This document shows positions 1 to 8,721 of a DNA stretch of 64,000 nt, piece after piece. The notes below the pieces were generated by a model. The model was not told the DNA's origin and did not search any database. It saw only the letters and a program-made list of their open reading frames with translations. The stretch is from Mucilaginibacter rigui (lineage in GTDB: Bacteria > Bacteroidota > Bacteroidia > Sphingobacteriales > Sphingobacteriaceae), in contig NZ_JACWMW010000004.1 of the NCBI RefSeq assembly GCF_014773275.1, positions 1-64,000 on the forward strand. Direction: 5' to 3'. A program made the translations under genes and the position numbers. Within the stretch, counting starts at the first letter, position 1; every line of letters starts with the position of its first letter.

Positions 1-48
1 CCTTAAAACGCCCCCAAAACGTCCTTAAACGCCCTCGGACCTCACCGG

Positions 49-74
49 GTGTTCACGTTCACTGCCGTGAACAC
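49..74. repeat. Perfect 9-bp inverted repeat
   Basis: GTGTTCACG (49-57) and CGTGAACAC (66-74) form a perfect 9-bp stem around an 8-base loop. No T-run follows, so it is not an obvious terminator. It may be the downstream hairpin of a gene beyond the left edge, a dispersed repeat or a regulator site. The other bases of 1-135 show no gene that I can support. Confidence 0.5.
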
Positions 75-135
75 TTGTCAATACCATCAATAGGCTTATT
101 ATCAGCTGTTTATTGTACGCGATACTGACAATGTT

Positions 136-236
136 ATGCCAGACCGGGTAACCTAAACCCGATAGCAGCGGATACCGGCCCCGTGCCTAAGGCCGATGTG
201 GCGTATGAGCGGATAGCGGGGCTACAGCATCCATGT
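136..236. repeat. Dispersed intergenic repeat, family 3, copy 1
   Basis: The core (GCAGCGGATACCGGCCCCG, then gcctaaggcc, then tatgagcg) recurs in the same order at about 15757-15800. The two copies diverge mainly in the arms. Both lie in gene-free sequence. The G+C-rich half-palindromic look fits a short non-coding interspersed element; I see no transposase or reading frame in it. I recall similar GC-rich elements as common in Bacteroidota genomes, but this was not checked. Confidence 0.65.
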
Positions 237-324
237 GCAACACTACCGCACATTTTCAGAATATTGATTTTCAATAAATCAGAACTAAACCGCAAACGGC
301 TTGTTAACTTACAAAACAACAGTT

Positions 325-558
325 ATGAAAAATCCATTTAAAAAACACGATAGCAGCGGTAAATTATTAGCAGGTTTGGCCCTTGGGGTAGCTTTTGCAG
401 GTGCAATTGTATACCTGTATATTAAACGTAAAGCAGATATTGATGCTGCCGCTGCTGAACTTAAAGAGCATGCGCAGGATTACCTTAAAGAAAGAGGCAA
501 GGGTGCTAAAAAGATAAAAACCGACGTAAGCGAACTGGCAAACGTTATTCATCACTAA
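325..558 (+). CDS. Small YtxH-like membrane protein
   Basis: A 77-residue protein beginning MKNPFKKH. One hydrophobic segment (about residues 14-34, AGLALGVAFAGAIVYLYIK) is followed by a charged, probably helical or coiled tail rich in Lys, Glu and Ala. This layout is that of YtxH-type gliding/stress small membrane proteins: one membrane anchor and a cytoplasmic amphipathic helix. The upstream in-frame codon at 301 would add eight residues before the ATG and looks unnatural, so 325 is preferred. It stands alone, tail-to-tail with the ABC permease. Function is unknown. Confidence 0.7.
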   Translation: MKNPFKKHDSSGKLLAGLALGVAFAGAIVYLYIKRKADIDAAAAELKEHAQDYLKERGKGAKKIKTDVSELANVIHH

Positions 559-583
559 GCGGCAGTAAAGTTTAGAGGTATTT

Positions 584-2158
584 TTATAAATGCCTTGCCT
601 GGTAGTTTCTTGCCCAAAAGCTGATACAGCACAAGGCAATGTTTAGGATTAGCACAGTGTAAAGTATCTGGCTATTATGGGCAATGGCGCCAAGATAGTC
701 TACCAGCGGTAGTTTTTGGGTAACCAGATATGTTATGAGAAAAAATACGATCTCGTAAAGTTTTTTGCCACCGCTAACTATGCCCATACATACGGCCAGC
801 AGCACAATAAAAACAGCGCCCAATAAAATGTTAACTATAGCAAAGCCATTTAATACCAACAAATAGCGTATTATTAAAGGCAGGGCAAGGGTTACCATCA
901 GGGTTACACCTGCAAGGATCTGGGCGGGTAACATGCGTTGTAGTGGTTTGTATGACGACCATGTGAAGTAATGCAAACGGTTGGTTTTCTCTTTTGTGGC
1001 CAGCTCACTCAGGCGGGTTACCTGTAAAAACCATAGCACAGGTAAAAGGTAAGTATGCGATATGTTCAGTGGTGCAAACAGCATGCTTACACATAAACCG
1101 GCATTAAGCAGCCAAAGCCATTTAGATCCCTTCCTGATCAACAGCATTAGCTCGGTTTTAATAAGCGGGACAATGCTGTAATTTTTTATTATGGCTGGCA
1201 ACGCCGCCATACTGATTGCGGTAATGGCCGGTGTTATCACTGGTATGTTATCAGCATATTGGGTTGCTTTTTTCTTTTTGTGGGCTATCTGCTTAAAATC
1301 GAACCGGTGAAAAAAGAAAGAGGAGATATATACCAGGCTAAATGCAAGTATGATCCATAATAACCGGCTAAACATAAATACAGGTGTCCAGGTAATCCCG
1401 TTCCAGGTAAAAGTACGGAAGGCATTATCTTTTTTATGAAAGGTGAAACCCATTGATACGCCGTCTACGTGGGTATGGAACTCGTTATTTACCTGGTTTT
1501 GGATGCTCATGGTCATGGTGCGTAAACCAAAAGGATCGGTAACTACAGCTATGGTATCGTTCGTTTCTCCTTTGGTATGCCCCATAATTGCACCAAAAAG
1601 AAATACAAAACCAATATATTGCAGTATAGCGCGCTTGCCTAAAAATACCTCACCAACCACCGCTATAGCTGATATGAACAGCAATGCCGGTAAGGCAAGT
1701 AATAAAAATGGGACAATAAAATTGCTGATAACAAATGGGTAGCCGCTGCTGCGTAAAAAAAACATGGCAAGGCTTACCACAAACGTGGTACCTGCAATGG
1801 TGAGCAAAACCAGAAAGTTGCTTAGCATTTTACTAAGCAGATAACCAAAATTGCTGATAGGGGTTGTTGCTATTATTAAGCCCACTTCGGTATCAACATC
1901 TTTTTTGATGCCACCGGTAACCAAAAAGAACCCATACAGCGATAGCATAACAGTAGTCATCATGGCCGACAGGTGGCCTACCCACGCGGAATTATATACC
2001 CCTTTAAAGCCCACAATATTTAAGGTGGTGTAATGCGCGCTTGGCGGTGGTACAAAAGAATAAGCCGCATAAATAGTGATAGCCATAGTTATCAGAAATA
2101 CGTAGCTGCGCGTGCGTTGCAGATAATCGGCCTTAATAATGCTGTAGATGTATTTCAA
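584..2158 (-). CDS. ABC-2 type transporter permease
   Basis: A 524-residue integral membrane protein with about a dozen hydrophobic segments and an N-terminal amphipathic stretch before the first helix (MKYIYSIIKADYLQRTRSY), as in ABC-2/gliding-type permeases. The pattern suggests two six-helix halves with a hydrophilic loop near residues 215-255. It starts 2 bases after the stop of the ATP-binding gene, so the two are surely co-transcribed and translationally coupled. The substrate cannot be read from the sequence; Bacteroidota relatives are usually annotated simply as ABC transporter permease. The cytosolic ATPase next door would power it. Confidence 0.85.
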   Translation of the reverse strand: MKYIYSIIKADYLQRTRSYVFLITMAITIYAAYSFVPPPSAHYTTLNIVGFKGVYNSAWVGHLSAMMTTVMLSLYGFFLVTGGIKKDVDTEVGLIIATTPISNFGYLLSKMLSNFLVLLTIAGTTFVVSLAMFFLRSSGYPFVISNFIVPFLLLALPALLFISAIAVVGEVFLGKRAILQYIGFVFLFGAIMGHTKGETNDTIAVVTDPFGLRTMTMSIQNQVNNEFHTHVDGVSMGFTFHKKDNAFRTFTWNGITWTPVFMFSRLLWIILAFSLVYISSFFFHRFDFKQIAHKKKKATQYADNIPVITPAITAISMAALPAIIKNYSIVPLIKTELMLLIRKGSKWLWLLNAGLCVSMLFAPLNISHTYLLPVLWFLQVTRLSELATKEKTNRLHYFTWSSYKPLQRMLPAQILAGVTLMVTLALPLIIRYLLVLNGFAIVNILLGAVFIVLLAVCMGIVSGGKKLYEIVFFLITYLVTQKLPLVDYLGAIAHNSQILYTVLILNIALCCISFWARNYQARHL

Positions 2159-2160
2159 GG

Positions 2161-3027
2161 TTAGGCGTTGCTATGGGTTAAAAATAGGTAAGCGTCTTCC
2201 AGGGTGGCAGTAAGTGCTGTTGAACCTGCAAGCGGTGTTGTGGTAATATAACGTACCCTTGTTTTATCCTTTTGGCGGTTGGTATCTATAACCAGGTGTT
2301 TCGTTTTAAAATCGGGAAGGTGGCTGCTATCTATCAGCGTTTCAAAAACGCGGCCTTCTACACTTTTTATAATATCGGGTTGTATGGCTTTGGCCAGCAA
2401 ACGGCCGTTTTGCATAATGGCCACCTCATCGGCAATAGTTTCAATATCTGATACAATGTGTGAGGAAAGGATGATGATGCAATCATCGGCCAGGTCTGAT
2501 ACCAGCTGCCTGAAACGTACCCGCTCTTCGGGATCGAGCCCAACGGTGGGCTCATCAAATATTAATATTTTAGGATCGTTAAGCAATGCCTGGGCTATGC
2601 CTATCCGCTGTTTCATCCCGCCGGAGTAAGTACCTATCGGTCGTTTGGCATCGGCGGTTAAATTAACCCCTTCCAAAAGCATATCTATGCGCTTACGCAG
2701 GTCATTGCCACCCAAACCTTTCAGCGCGGCTATATAAGTTAAAAATTCATAAGCGTTAAGGTTGGGGTAAACGCCAAAGTCCTGTGGTAGATAGCCTAAT
2801 ACTTTACGGATGCGGCCGGGGTTGGCTACAATATCCTCGCCATCTAAAAAAACGGTACCCTGTGTAGGTTTGCTGATGGTTGCAATTATCTTCATCAGGG
2901 TAGATTTGCCGGCGCCATTTGGCCCTAATAAACCCAGTATACCTTTATTTATGGTGATGGAGTAATCGGCTAAGCCGGTTTTGTGTTTATTGTATTGCTT
3001 GGTAAGGTTGGTAATTACTAAAGCCAT
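2161..3027 (-). CDS. ABC transporter ATP-binding protein
   Basis: A 288-residue ABC ATPase. Visible motifs are Walker A (GPNGAGKST, about residues 36-44), Q-loop (LPQDFGVYPNL), signature (YSGGMKQRIGIAQALL), Walker B with catalytic Glu (ILIFDEPTVGLDP) and the switch His (ILSSHIVSDIE). The roughly 60-residue C-terminal extension after the ABC fold is typical of exporters of the CcmA/NatA type. It is the first gene of a two-gene unit with the permease at 584-2158. The substrate is unknown. Confidence 0.92.
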   Translation of the reverse strand: MALVITNLTKQYNKHKTGLADYSITINKGILGLLGPNGAGKSTLMKIIATISKPTQGTVFLDGEDIVANPGRIRKVLGYLPQDFGVYPNLNAYEFLTYIAALKGLGGNDLRKRIDMLLEGVNLTADAKRPIGTYSGGMKQRIGIAQALLNDPKILIFDEPTVGLDPEERVRFRQLVSDLADDCIIILSSHIVSDIETIADEVAIMQNGRLLAKAIQPDIIKSVEGRVFETLIDSSHLPDFKTKHLVIDTNRQKDKTRVRYITTTPLAGSTALTATLEDAYLFLTHSNA

Positions 3028-3125
3028 TTATGAGAGTTATGACCTTAGGACGCCGGCATGAAAAATAAGTTACATCAATACTTCAAATAAACATCCCCGA
3101 GGGTTACCTTACATACCGGGTATGT

Positions 3126-4727
3126 CTATTTTCTGATCAGCCTGCTATCAAAACCACCCTCGGTAGCGTTGGTTATTACACGGTAAACAGTCCAGTCGTT
3201 GGTTTCATATACCTTGCGGAAGTTAACATTGGGGATAGTGTGGCGGATGCTGATAATGTATTTGTTATTGAGCTGTGTATAGCCCGATACTATGTTTTTG
3301 GCAGTTGCAACCACCACGTAATCTACATACTTATCAGGCGACTCCAGCGCACTTAAAAAATTGCCCTGATAAGGCATTATCACAGGTTTAATATCGGTGG
3401 TAAAAGCTATTATGCCATAAGCAATGGCATCGTCTGCCAATACATGCGCATCTCCGGGTAAGCTGTTCAGATAGTTGGCAACGTCAACATTATCCTGTTG
3501 TACTGTATCATCCTTATTTTCAGTTAATACTTTTACAAAGTTACGCTCTTCGGGAACAAGTGAGTTTTTTAAGTAATCCCAACCAAAATAAAGCTGAAAT
3601 AGTATGGTTACAGCCAGCAATAGTTTAAAGCTTTTGTGATTTTTTACAGTATGCGCTTTGAATATTACGCACAGGTACGCCAGTATCAAAAATATCATGT
3701 AATACTGGTAGGCTAAAAATACCTTATCATACTTAATGTGCAAAAACTCGATGAATGCAAAAGGGATCAGTATGGTTAGTACCTGGTAGGTACTTTCCCT
3801 AAACAGGTATATGGCAATCAGGATCATGGGGGCAAACAACACCACGCGGGCCGATAGCAGGATAGATGTTTCAGGGATCTGATATTTAGAGTTGGTGGAT
3901 ATCTGGTCAAAACTCAGCTTATCTATCAGCACGTTCCAGGTGGCGTAAGGGCTTTCTGCAAAGTAGTTAAGATCGCTGGCGTGGGTAAGGTTTAGCAGCT
4001 TATAACAAAGTACTGCGGCCAATGGCAAACTAAACAGTATAATATAAAGCGCAAAGGTTTTATTAACCAGCTTACGCCTTAACGACGGGCTGTTGAAGCT
4101 TAAGAACAGCCTGAAGATAGACTCCTGCTCGCCCAGGTTTAAACTGTGTATGGTGATGGATAATACCAGCGGCAAAAAGAAAAGCGTAAGCCAGATAAAC
4201 TTGTAATCGCAAAATATAAGGATAACCAAACACAGGCTGGCAATAGATACGTGGAAGGTAGTGTTTGACCGGTAAAACTTAAACAGGTTGAGGAAAAATA
4301 AAAAAAAGAAAATGAGTATAAGGTAGATGCTTTTACCCGATGCTGCCGTATAGATAATGCCCGGGTGAAACAGGAAGATGATGAGCAGTAACCAGATGTA
4401 ACCATCATCATTCAGCCGTTTGGTAATGGTGCTTGCTATTACATAAAACAATACTGCCGTACCCACTGCCGATGCCAGTACCGGTGCCAGCGTTGCGCTA
4501 AAACCGGTAAATATAAACGTAGCGTAAAAAGGGATCAAAGGGGCAGTTAGCCCCATAACTTTAAGGCGATTGCCTGTGCCTTCAAAAACAATCTTGGCTT
4601 TCTCAATATAAAACAGCGACTCGTGGTTGTAGTAGCCCAGATTATTGAGGTAAATACCACAAACCAGGTAGTATATTACCAGTATAAGGGTAAGTATAGA
4701 TAAATATATGCCACTGGTTAGCTTCAT
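3126..4727 (-). CDS. Multi-pass membrane protein, GT-C glycosyltransferase-like, of the polysaccharide locus
   Basis: A 533-residue protein with about 10-12 predicted membrane helices in the first 370 residues, then a soluble C-terminal domain of about 150 residues. After the first helix comes a short extracytoplasmic loop with NNLGYYNHESLFYIEKA, placed like the acidic first loop of GT-C transferases (ArnT/PMT group); this is inference, since I cannot identify a family. Its start codon overlaps the last base of the upstream GT2 gene, so it is translationally coupled to it and almost certainly acts with it. It may glycosylate or modify the polymer, or simply be a membrane partner of the synthase. 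Confidence 0.6.
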   Translation of the reverse strand: MKLTSGIYLSILTLILVIYYLVCGIYLNNLGYYNHESLFYIEKAKIVFEGTGNRLKVMGLTAPLIPFYATFIFTGFSATLAPVLASAVGTAVLFYVIASTITKRLNDDGYIWLLLIIFLFHPGIIYTAASGKSIYLILIFFFLFFLNLFKFYRSNTTFHVSIASLCLVILIFCDYKFIWLTLFFLPLVLSITIHSLNLGEQESIFRLFLSFNSPSLRRKLVNKTFALYIILFSLPLAAVLCYKLLNLTHASDLNYFAESPYATWNVLIDKLSFDQISTNSKYQIPETSILLSARVVLFAPMILIAIYLFRESTYQVLTILIPFAFIEFLHIKYDKVFLAYQYYMIFLILAYLCVIFKAHTVKNHKSFKLLLAVTILFQLYFGWDYLKNSLVPEERNFVKVLTENKDDTVQQDNVDVANYLNSLPGDAHVLADDAIAYGIIAFTTDIKPVIMPYQGNFLSALESPDKYVDYVVVATAKNIVSGYTQLNNKYIISIRHTIPNVNFRKVYETNDWTVYRVITNATEGGFDSRLIRK

Positions 4728-6574
4728 TATTTTACAACGTTTGTTGGGCTGTTAACTTTACTTAAGCCATGATTTGTTTTTTCCCAGTAGAAGGGTTTTA
4801 CAATTAACTGGTATAAGCCTTTATATGCCGATATAGAGTGCATTAACCAGTAAATAGGGTTGGCTATGGCAAACAATATCAGTTCATAATAACGGCGCTT
4901 AAATACCGCTATCATGTTAATATATATCATCAGTATGTTACCCACCATCAGGTTAAATATCGACATGAACAGCACCCAGTCCGGAAAGAGCGTACGGATG
5001 GTAGACAAATCGAAAACTACGTAGCAGATAAAAAAGGTTAACAGCAGCGGGTAAACTAAAAAAGTTATTGGCGTAGCGCCGATAAAGAAGTTAAAGCCCA
5101 GGAAACCCTTCCAGCCAATTTCTTTCCAAAGGGCTACCGGGTCGCGCATGTGTACCAGGTAAGTTTGCATATACCCCTTTATCCAGCGCGAGCGCTGGCG
5201 GATCCAGTTAAACGGTTCGTTGTTGGCTTCCTCGTAAGTGGTAGAGTTGATGATGGCAATTTTATAACCCTTAGCATAAGCACGTACACCAAGGTCGGCA
5301 TCTTCGGTTACATTAAACGGATCCCATGCGCCAAGGTCAACCAGCTCATCAAGCTTAAAGTGGTTACTGGTACCACCCAGTGGGATGGGGATATCCAGCG
5401 TATCCAGACCGGGCAGCATATAATCAAACCAATACGAGTACTCAAGTGTAAACATACGGGTAAGGAAGTTCTCGTTACGGTTAAAGTAATTTAAGGCACT
5501 TTGTATGCAGATATATTCATCTGGCAGTTTGCCAAAAAGCGATACCACTTTCTTTAGCTGATCGGTATCGGGTATATCCTCTGCATCGTAAATGGTGAGG
5601 TACTTGCCACGGGCAAAGTGCAGGCCATAGTTACAAGCTTTGGGCTTGGTTTTTGGCATGTGGAAAGGCACTACTATCACCTCAAATATGGCGGGGAAAT
5701 CAAGATTTTTTACCGCGTTAAAAGTTTTATCGTCATCTTCCTCTATCAATAGTTTTATATCAAGCTTGTGGCGCGGGTAATCTATTGATTGCAGGTTCCA
5801 GATCAGCTTTTTTATCAGCTTATCTTCCTTATATACCGGTAGTAATATGGTGTATATCGGTAACTCGTCATCAACAACCAGTTTAAGCTCTTCTTTGGTA
5901 ACGGCCTGGTGCAGCTCGAAACGGGAGCCTACAAGCGCCAGGAAAAGCTTAAAGATAATGGCTACCAAAAAGAACGAGCTGATGATAACATTAATAATAA
6001 TGGAGGTGTTTTTGAAACTGAGCACCAGCCCTATGGTAACCAGCGCTATGATAACAAATATGACAATAAGCTGTGTAGTAGAAAAGGTAACCACGGCTGA
6101 GCTATCCGGGTCGCGTTTCATGAGCTCAAATACTGCCGATTTTGTGTACTTCTCGCCCAGTAGTTTGTTGCTTAACCAAGTAATATCCAGATCGGAAGCG
6201 AGGATGATCTCGGGTTCCATATCATAGGTAAAACGGATAAAATCTATAAACAGGTCGTCATCCGGCGAAGCCATTAAAACCACCACCTTGCCATTTTCTA
6301 TGCGCAGGGGCATAGCCAGGCGGTCGTGCGCAAAAGTAAGGTCTATCTTATCCAGCACATCCTGGTCGTACGCTTCATCGCGCGGGTGCTCATGGATCTG
6401 GTAACCCGCGTTTTGTATAGATCTGTCGTAATTTTTACGTGAGATGTACCCCGAAGTGAGCGCTATCTTGATGTAGGATAAACCCGAGGCAGCTGAGTGT
6501 TGCTCAATTGCCTCGCGGTCACCTGCTGTGATAAACCCATCATTAGTTAGCAATTCAGGAATTGATATCCTCAT
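4727..6574 (-). CDS. Processive family-2 glycosyltransferase with N-terminal MshEN-like (T2SSE_N) domain
   Basis: A 615-residue inner-membrane polysaccharide synthase. Residues 1-145 read as a type II secretion ATPase N-terminal (MshEN/T2SSE_N) domain: two L-x-x-x-G-x-I-T/S half-repeats (near 8-15 and 38-45), then the typical RLAMPLRIENGKVVVLMASP strand pattern. Two helices follow (about 166-215). The GT-A domain carries the processive signature: DDD near 280, DAED 330-333, TED 423-425 and QxxRW at Q460-R463-W464. Further helices lie at about 490-600. Compare NfrB of E. coli, where a GT2 domain and an MshEN domain occur in the opposite order and c-di-GMP activates polymer synthesis (family knowledge). 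Here the canonical RLG motif of c-di-GMP-binding MshEN domains is not conserved, so ligand binding is uncertain. Flanked by a BcsB-like gene 47 bases upstream and an overlapping membrane gene downstream. The polymer is unknown. Confidence 0.85.
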   Translation of the reverse strand: MRISIPELLTNDGFITAGDREAIEQHSAASGLSYIKIALTSGYISRKNYDRSIQNAGYQIHEHPRDEAYDQDVLDKIDLTFAHDRLAMPLRIENGKVVVLMASPDDDLFIDFIRFTYDMEPEIILASDLDITWLSNKLLGEKYTKSAVFELMKRDPDSSAVVTFSTTQLIVIFVIIALVTIGLVLSFKNTSIIINVIISSFFLVAIIFKLFLALVGSRFELHQAVTKEELKLVVDDELPIYTILLPVYKEDKLIKKLIWNLQSIDYPRHKLDIKLLIEEDDDKTFNAVKNLDFPAIFEVIVVPFHMPKTKPKACNYGLHFARGKYLTIYDAEDIPDTDQLKKVVSLFGKLPDEYICIQSALNYFNRNENFLTRMFTLEYSYWFDYMLPGLDTLDIPIPLGGTSNHFKLDELVDLGAWDPFNVTEDADLGVRAYAKGYKIAIINSTTYEEANNEPFNWIRQRSRWIKGYMQTYLVHMRDPVALWKEIGWKGFLGFNFFIGATPITFLVYPLLLTFFICYVVFDLSTIRTLFPDWVLFMSIFNLMVGNILMIYINMIAVFKRRYYELILFAIANPIYWLMHSISAYKGLYQLIVKPFYWEKTNHGLSKVNSPTNVVK

Positions 6575-6621
6575 GAAAAAAATACTATATAATTAAAATC
6601 TTGCTAAATACACAGGAAACA

Positions 6622-8709
6622 TTAGTCGTTAAACAGCTCCTGCGATTTTTGAACCTTTGAACGTATGTAAAGGAATGATAACAGAATGAGCACCAGTATA
6701 CCTAATAAAATATACAGGTTATAACTATCCCAGAAACGGGTTAGCGCGCTCTTGGTGTCGATATACTCCAGGTTCTCGCTTGATTTATTTATATTAAACA
6801 GGTACTTGTTGTTGTTAACATCGGATATACAAACGTTACTGCTTAGTGTTGAGAGCTGCTCGGTTATTGATTTTGATGCAGCCAGGAACGCTTCAGACAG
6901 GTGCTTACCTGTGGCGGTTAATACCAATGTGGCGTTATTGCTTCGGCCGTAAAATATCTGGGCCAACCCGTTCGAGGTGGTGTCTGACAGGGAGTAAACC
7001 ACTGTATTGTTATCGGTATTATAAAGCCTGAAATTGCGGTTAAACTTAACCGGCGCATCCGGAAACTCATTCAACAGCTTATCATCCTTGGCAAGCAGGG
7101 CAATAATATTGTTTTTCTTAAGCTCAGATGGGTTAGCTAACACATCATCAGAGTACATAAACTCGGGGAAATTATTGGCGTTGATGTTATTATTCAGCTC
7201 GTAAATGATCTCGCCCATTGCGCCGGCTGCATATTTTGCATATGGTTTTGATACCACTACGCGGGTTGTGCCGCTGTTAAATGCTTCGGGGTATTGATAA
7301 AAGCTCAAATCGCTTGTTATGAACGGGTTTTTTGATTCGAGGTATGATTTATCTACATCTATCTCTGAGAAGAAATTGGTGAAGCTGTTTTTACAGTTAC
7401 CACTGTTAGGGTAAAACCTAAACTCGGCCTCCAGCGTATTATATTTATGGTGCTGGTACCTGTTAATAGTTACCGATGTATTTAGTTTACCGGATGCATC
7501 CAGTTTCTCGCTGCTTAATAATAAACCGTTAAGGTAAATGTTAAAGAAGCCGCGGTCGCCCGGGTTTAAGCTGCTGTAGTTTGCAACAATACGTATCTCA
7601 ACTTCTTTTGGGGTAAAGCTAAAATCGGAGTTTTTAAAATTGAATGCGCTTTTTAACGAACCAATACCCGATAAGAAATCGCTTACACCACCAATTTGCT
7701 TTAACGATAATTTTGAGCGGTTCTCATCAATAGTTTTAAAGAAGGTGTTTTGCGCTTTATTAACTAGAAGGTAATCGCCAAAGGTGGAGTTTAGCACGTT
7801 CATATTACCTAAAGCGGTTATACTTTTTTCGTAACCGGCATCATCGCCACCGGTAACAAACAGTATCTCGGTAGGTACAGCCTCCTGCGATACGGATTTA
7901 ACCGGTGTAAACCTGCCATGGTTTTCAACCATGCGGGTTATGGTATCTGTTACGGTAGTTACCGCTTTATGCAGGTACAATAAACCCTGGTTGGTTTGCG
8001 GTGTAACTTTTACCAACGCGCGTTTATCATCGCGCAGGGTTGGCATGCTTCCAACCATAATATAGTTGCGCACACTATCAGGTAGTTTGCTTATCTCAAA
8101 TACGCCTATATTTCTTGTTTGGGTCTTTTTTAATCTCGCGTATGCCCAGGCAACAGCCTTAAGGTCATGCAGGGATGGATTACTGTTATACACAATAGCC
8201 GTTTTTGAATCGAAACAGTTACTGATATTGATGTTATTAAAGAAGTTTTTATTGCTTTTTATTAACGAGAGGTAAGAGTAGTTTTTGATCTTCACCCACA
8301 TGGCGGGGTTATCCAGGTCGCGGCACTGGTCGTCGGTAATGGCCAGCAGGGTTTTAACCTGTATCTTTAGGTAATTATCGGCAGATACATCGGCTTTTGT
8401 AAGCGCAATAGTAATGTGCTGGATAGAATCTTTTGTTAAACGGCCGCTATAAACCGGTTTAGTACCCACGAACAAGTTAATGTATGACCTGTCGCGGATC
8501 AATGCCTGCGATGGCTCAAAGTAAATAACCAGCTTACTTCCAACTATTTCATATTGCGGGGTAATTTTAAAATAAAAAGAAGTAGCGCCGCTCATGCCAA
8601 ATACAGGCTCATCATCATTATGGCCCATTGCCTTGAATGAAATAATGGACTGGGCAAACGAAGCTGTACTAAGTACTATTAAAGCCAGGAGTGTAAAAAA
8701 TCTCTTCAT
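6622..8709 (-). CDS. BcsB-like periplasmic polysaccharide secretion subunit
   Basis: A 695-residue protein with a signal peptide (MKRFFTLLALIVLSTASFAQ), a long periplasmic region and one C-terminal membrane helix (about 668-688) ending in a short basic tail. This is the topology of cellulose synthase subunit B. The stretch DDQCRDLDNPAMWVKI near residue 110 matches the conserved C-x-D-x-x-N-x-x-x-W region of the BcsB first carbohydrate-binding/flavodoxin-like unit. The usual function is to anchor the synthase and guide the nascent glucan through the periplasm. It lies between the sensor kinase (13-base gap) and the GT2 synthase (47-base gap). Length is near that of BcsB (about 750-780). Confidence 0.8.
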   Translation of the reverse strand: MKRFFTLLALIVLSTASFAQSIISFKAMGHNDDEPVFGMSGATSFYFKITPQYEIVGSKLVIYFEPSQALIRDRSYINLFVGTKPVYSGRLTKDSIQHITIALTKADVSADNYLKIQVKTLLAITDDQCRDLDNPAMWVKIKNYSYLSLIKSNKNFFNNINISNCFDSKTAIVYNSNPSLHDLKAVAWAYARLKKTQTRNIGVFEISKLPDSVRNYIMVGSMPTLRDDKRALVKVTPQTNQGLLYLHKAVTTVTDTITRMVENHGRFTPVKSVSQEAVPTEILFVTGGDDAGYEKSITALGNMNVLNSTFGDYLLVNKAQNTFFKTIDENRSKLSLKQIGGVSDFLSGIGSLKSAFNFKNSDFSFTPKEVEIRIVANYSSLNPGDRGFFNIYLNGLLLSSEKLDASGKLNTSVTINRYQHHKYNTLEAEFRFYPNSGNCKNSFTNFFSEIDVDKSYLESKNPFITSDLSFYQYPEAFNSGTTRVVVSKPYAKYAAGAMGEIIYELNNNINANNFPEFMYSDDVLANPSELKKNNIIALLAKDDKLLNEFPDAPVKFNRNFRLYNTDNNTVVYSLSDTTSNGLAQIFYGRSNNATLVLTATGKHLSEAFLAASKSITEQLSTLSSNVCISDVNNNKYLFNINKSSENLEYIDTKSALTRFWDSYNLYILLGILVLILLSFLYIRSKVQKSQELFND

Positions 8710-8721
8710 CAGATATAAGCG

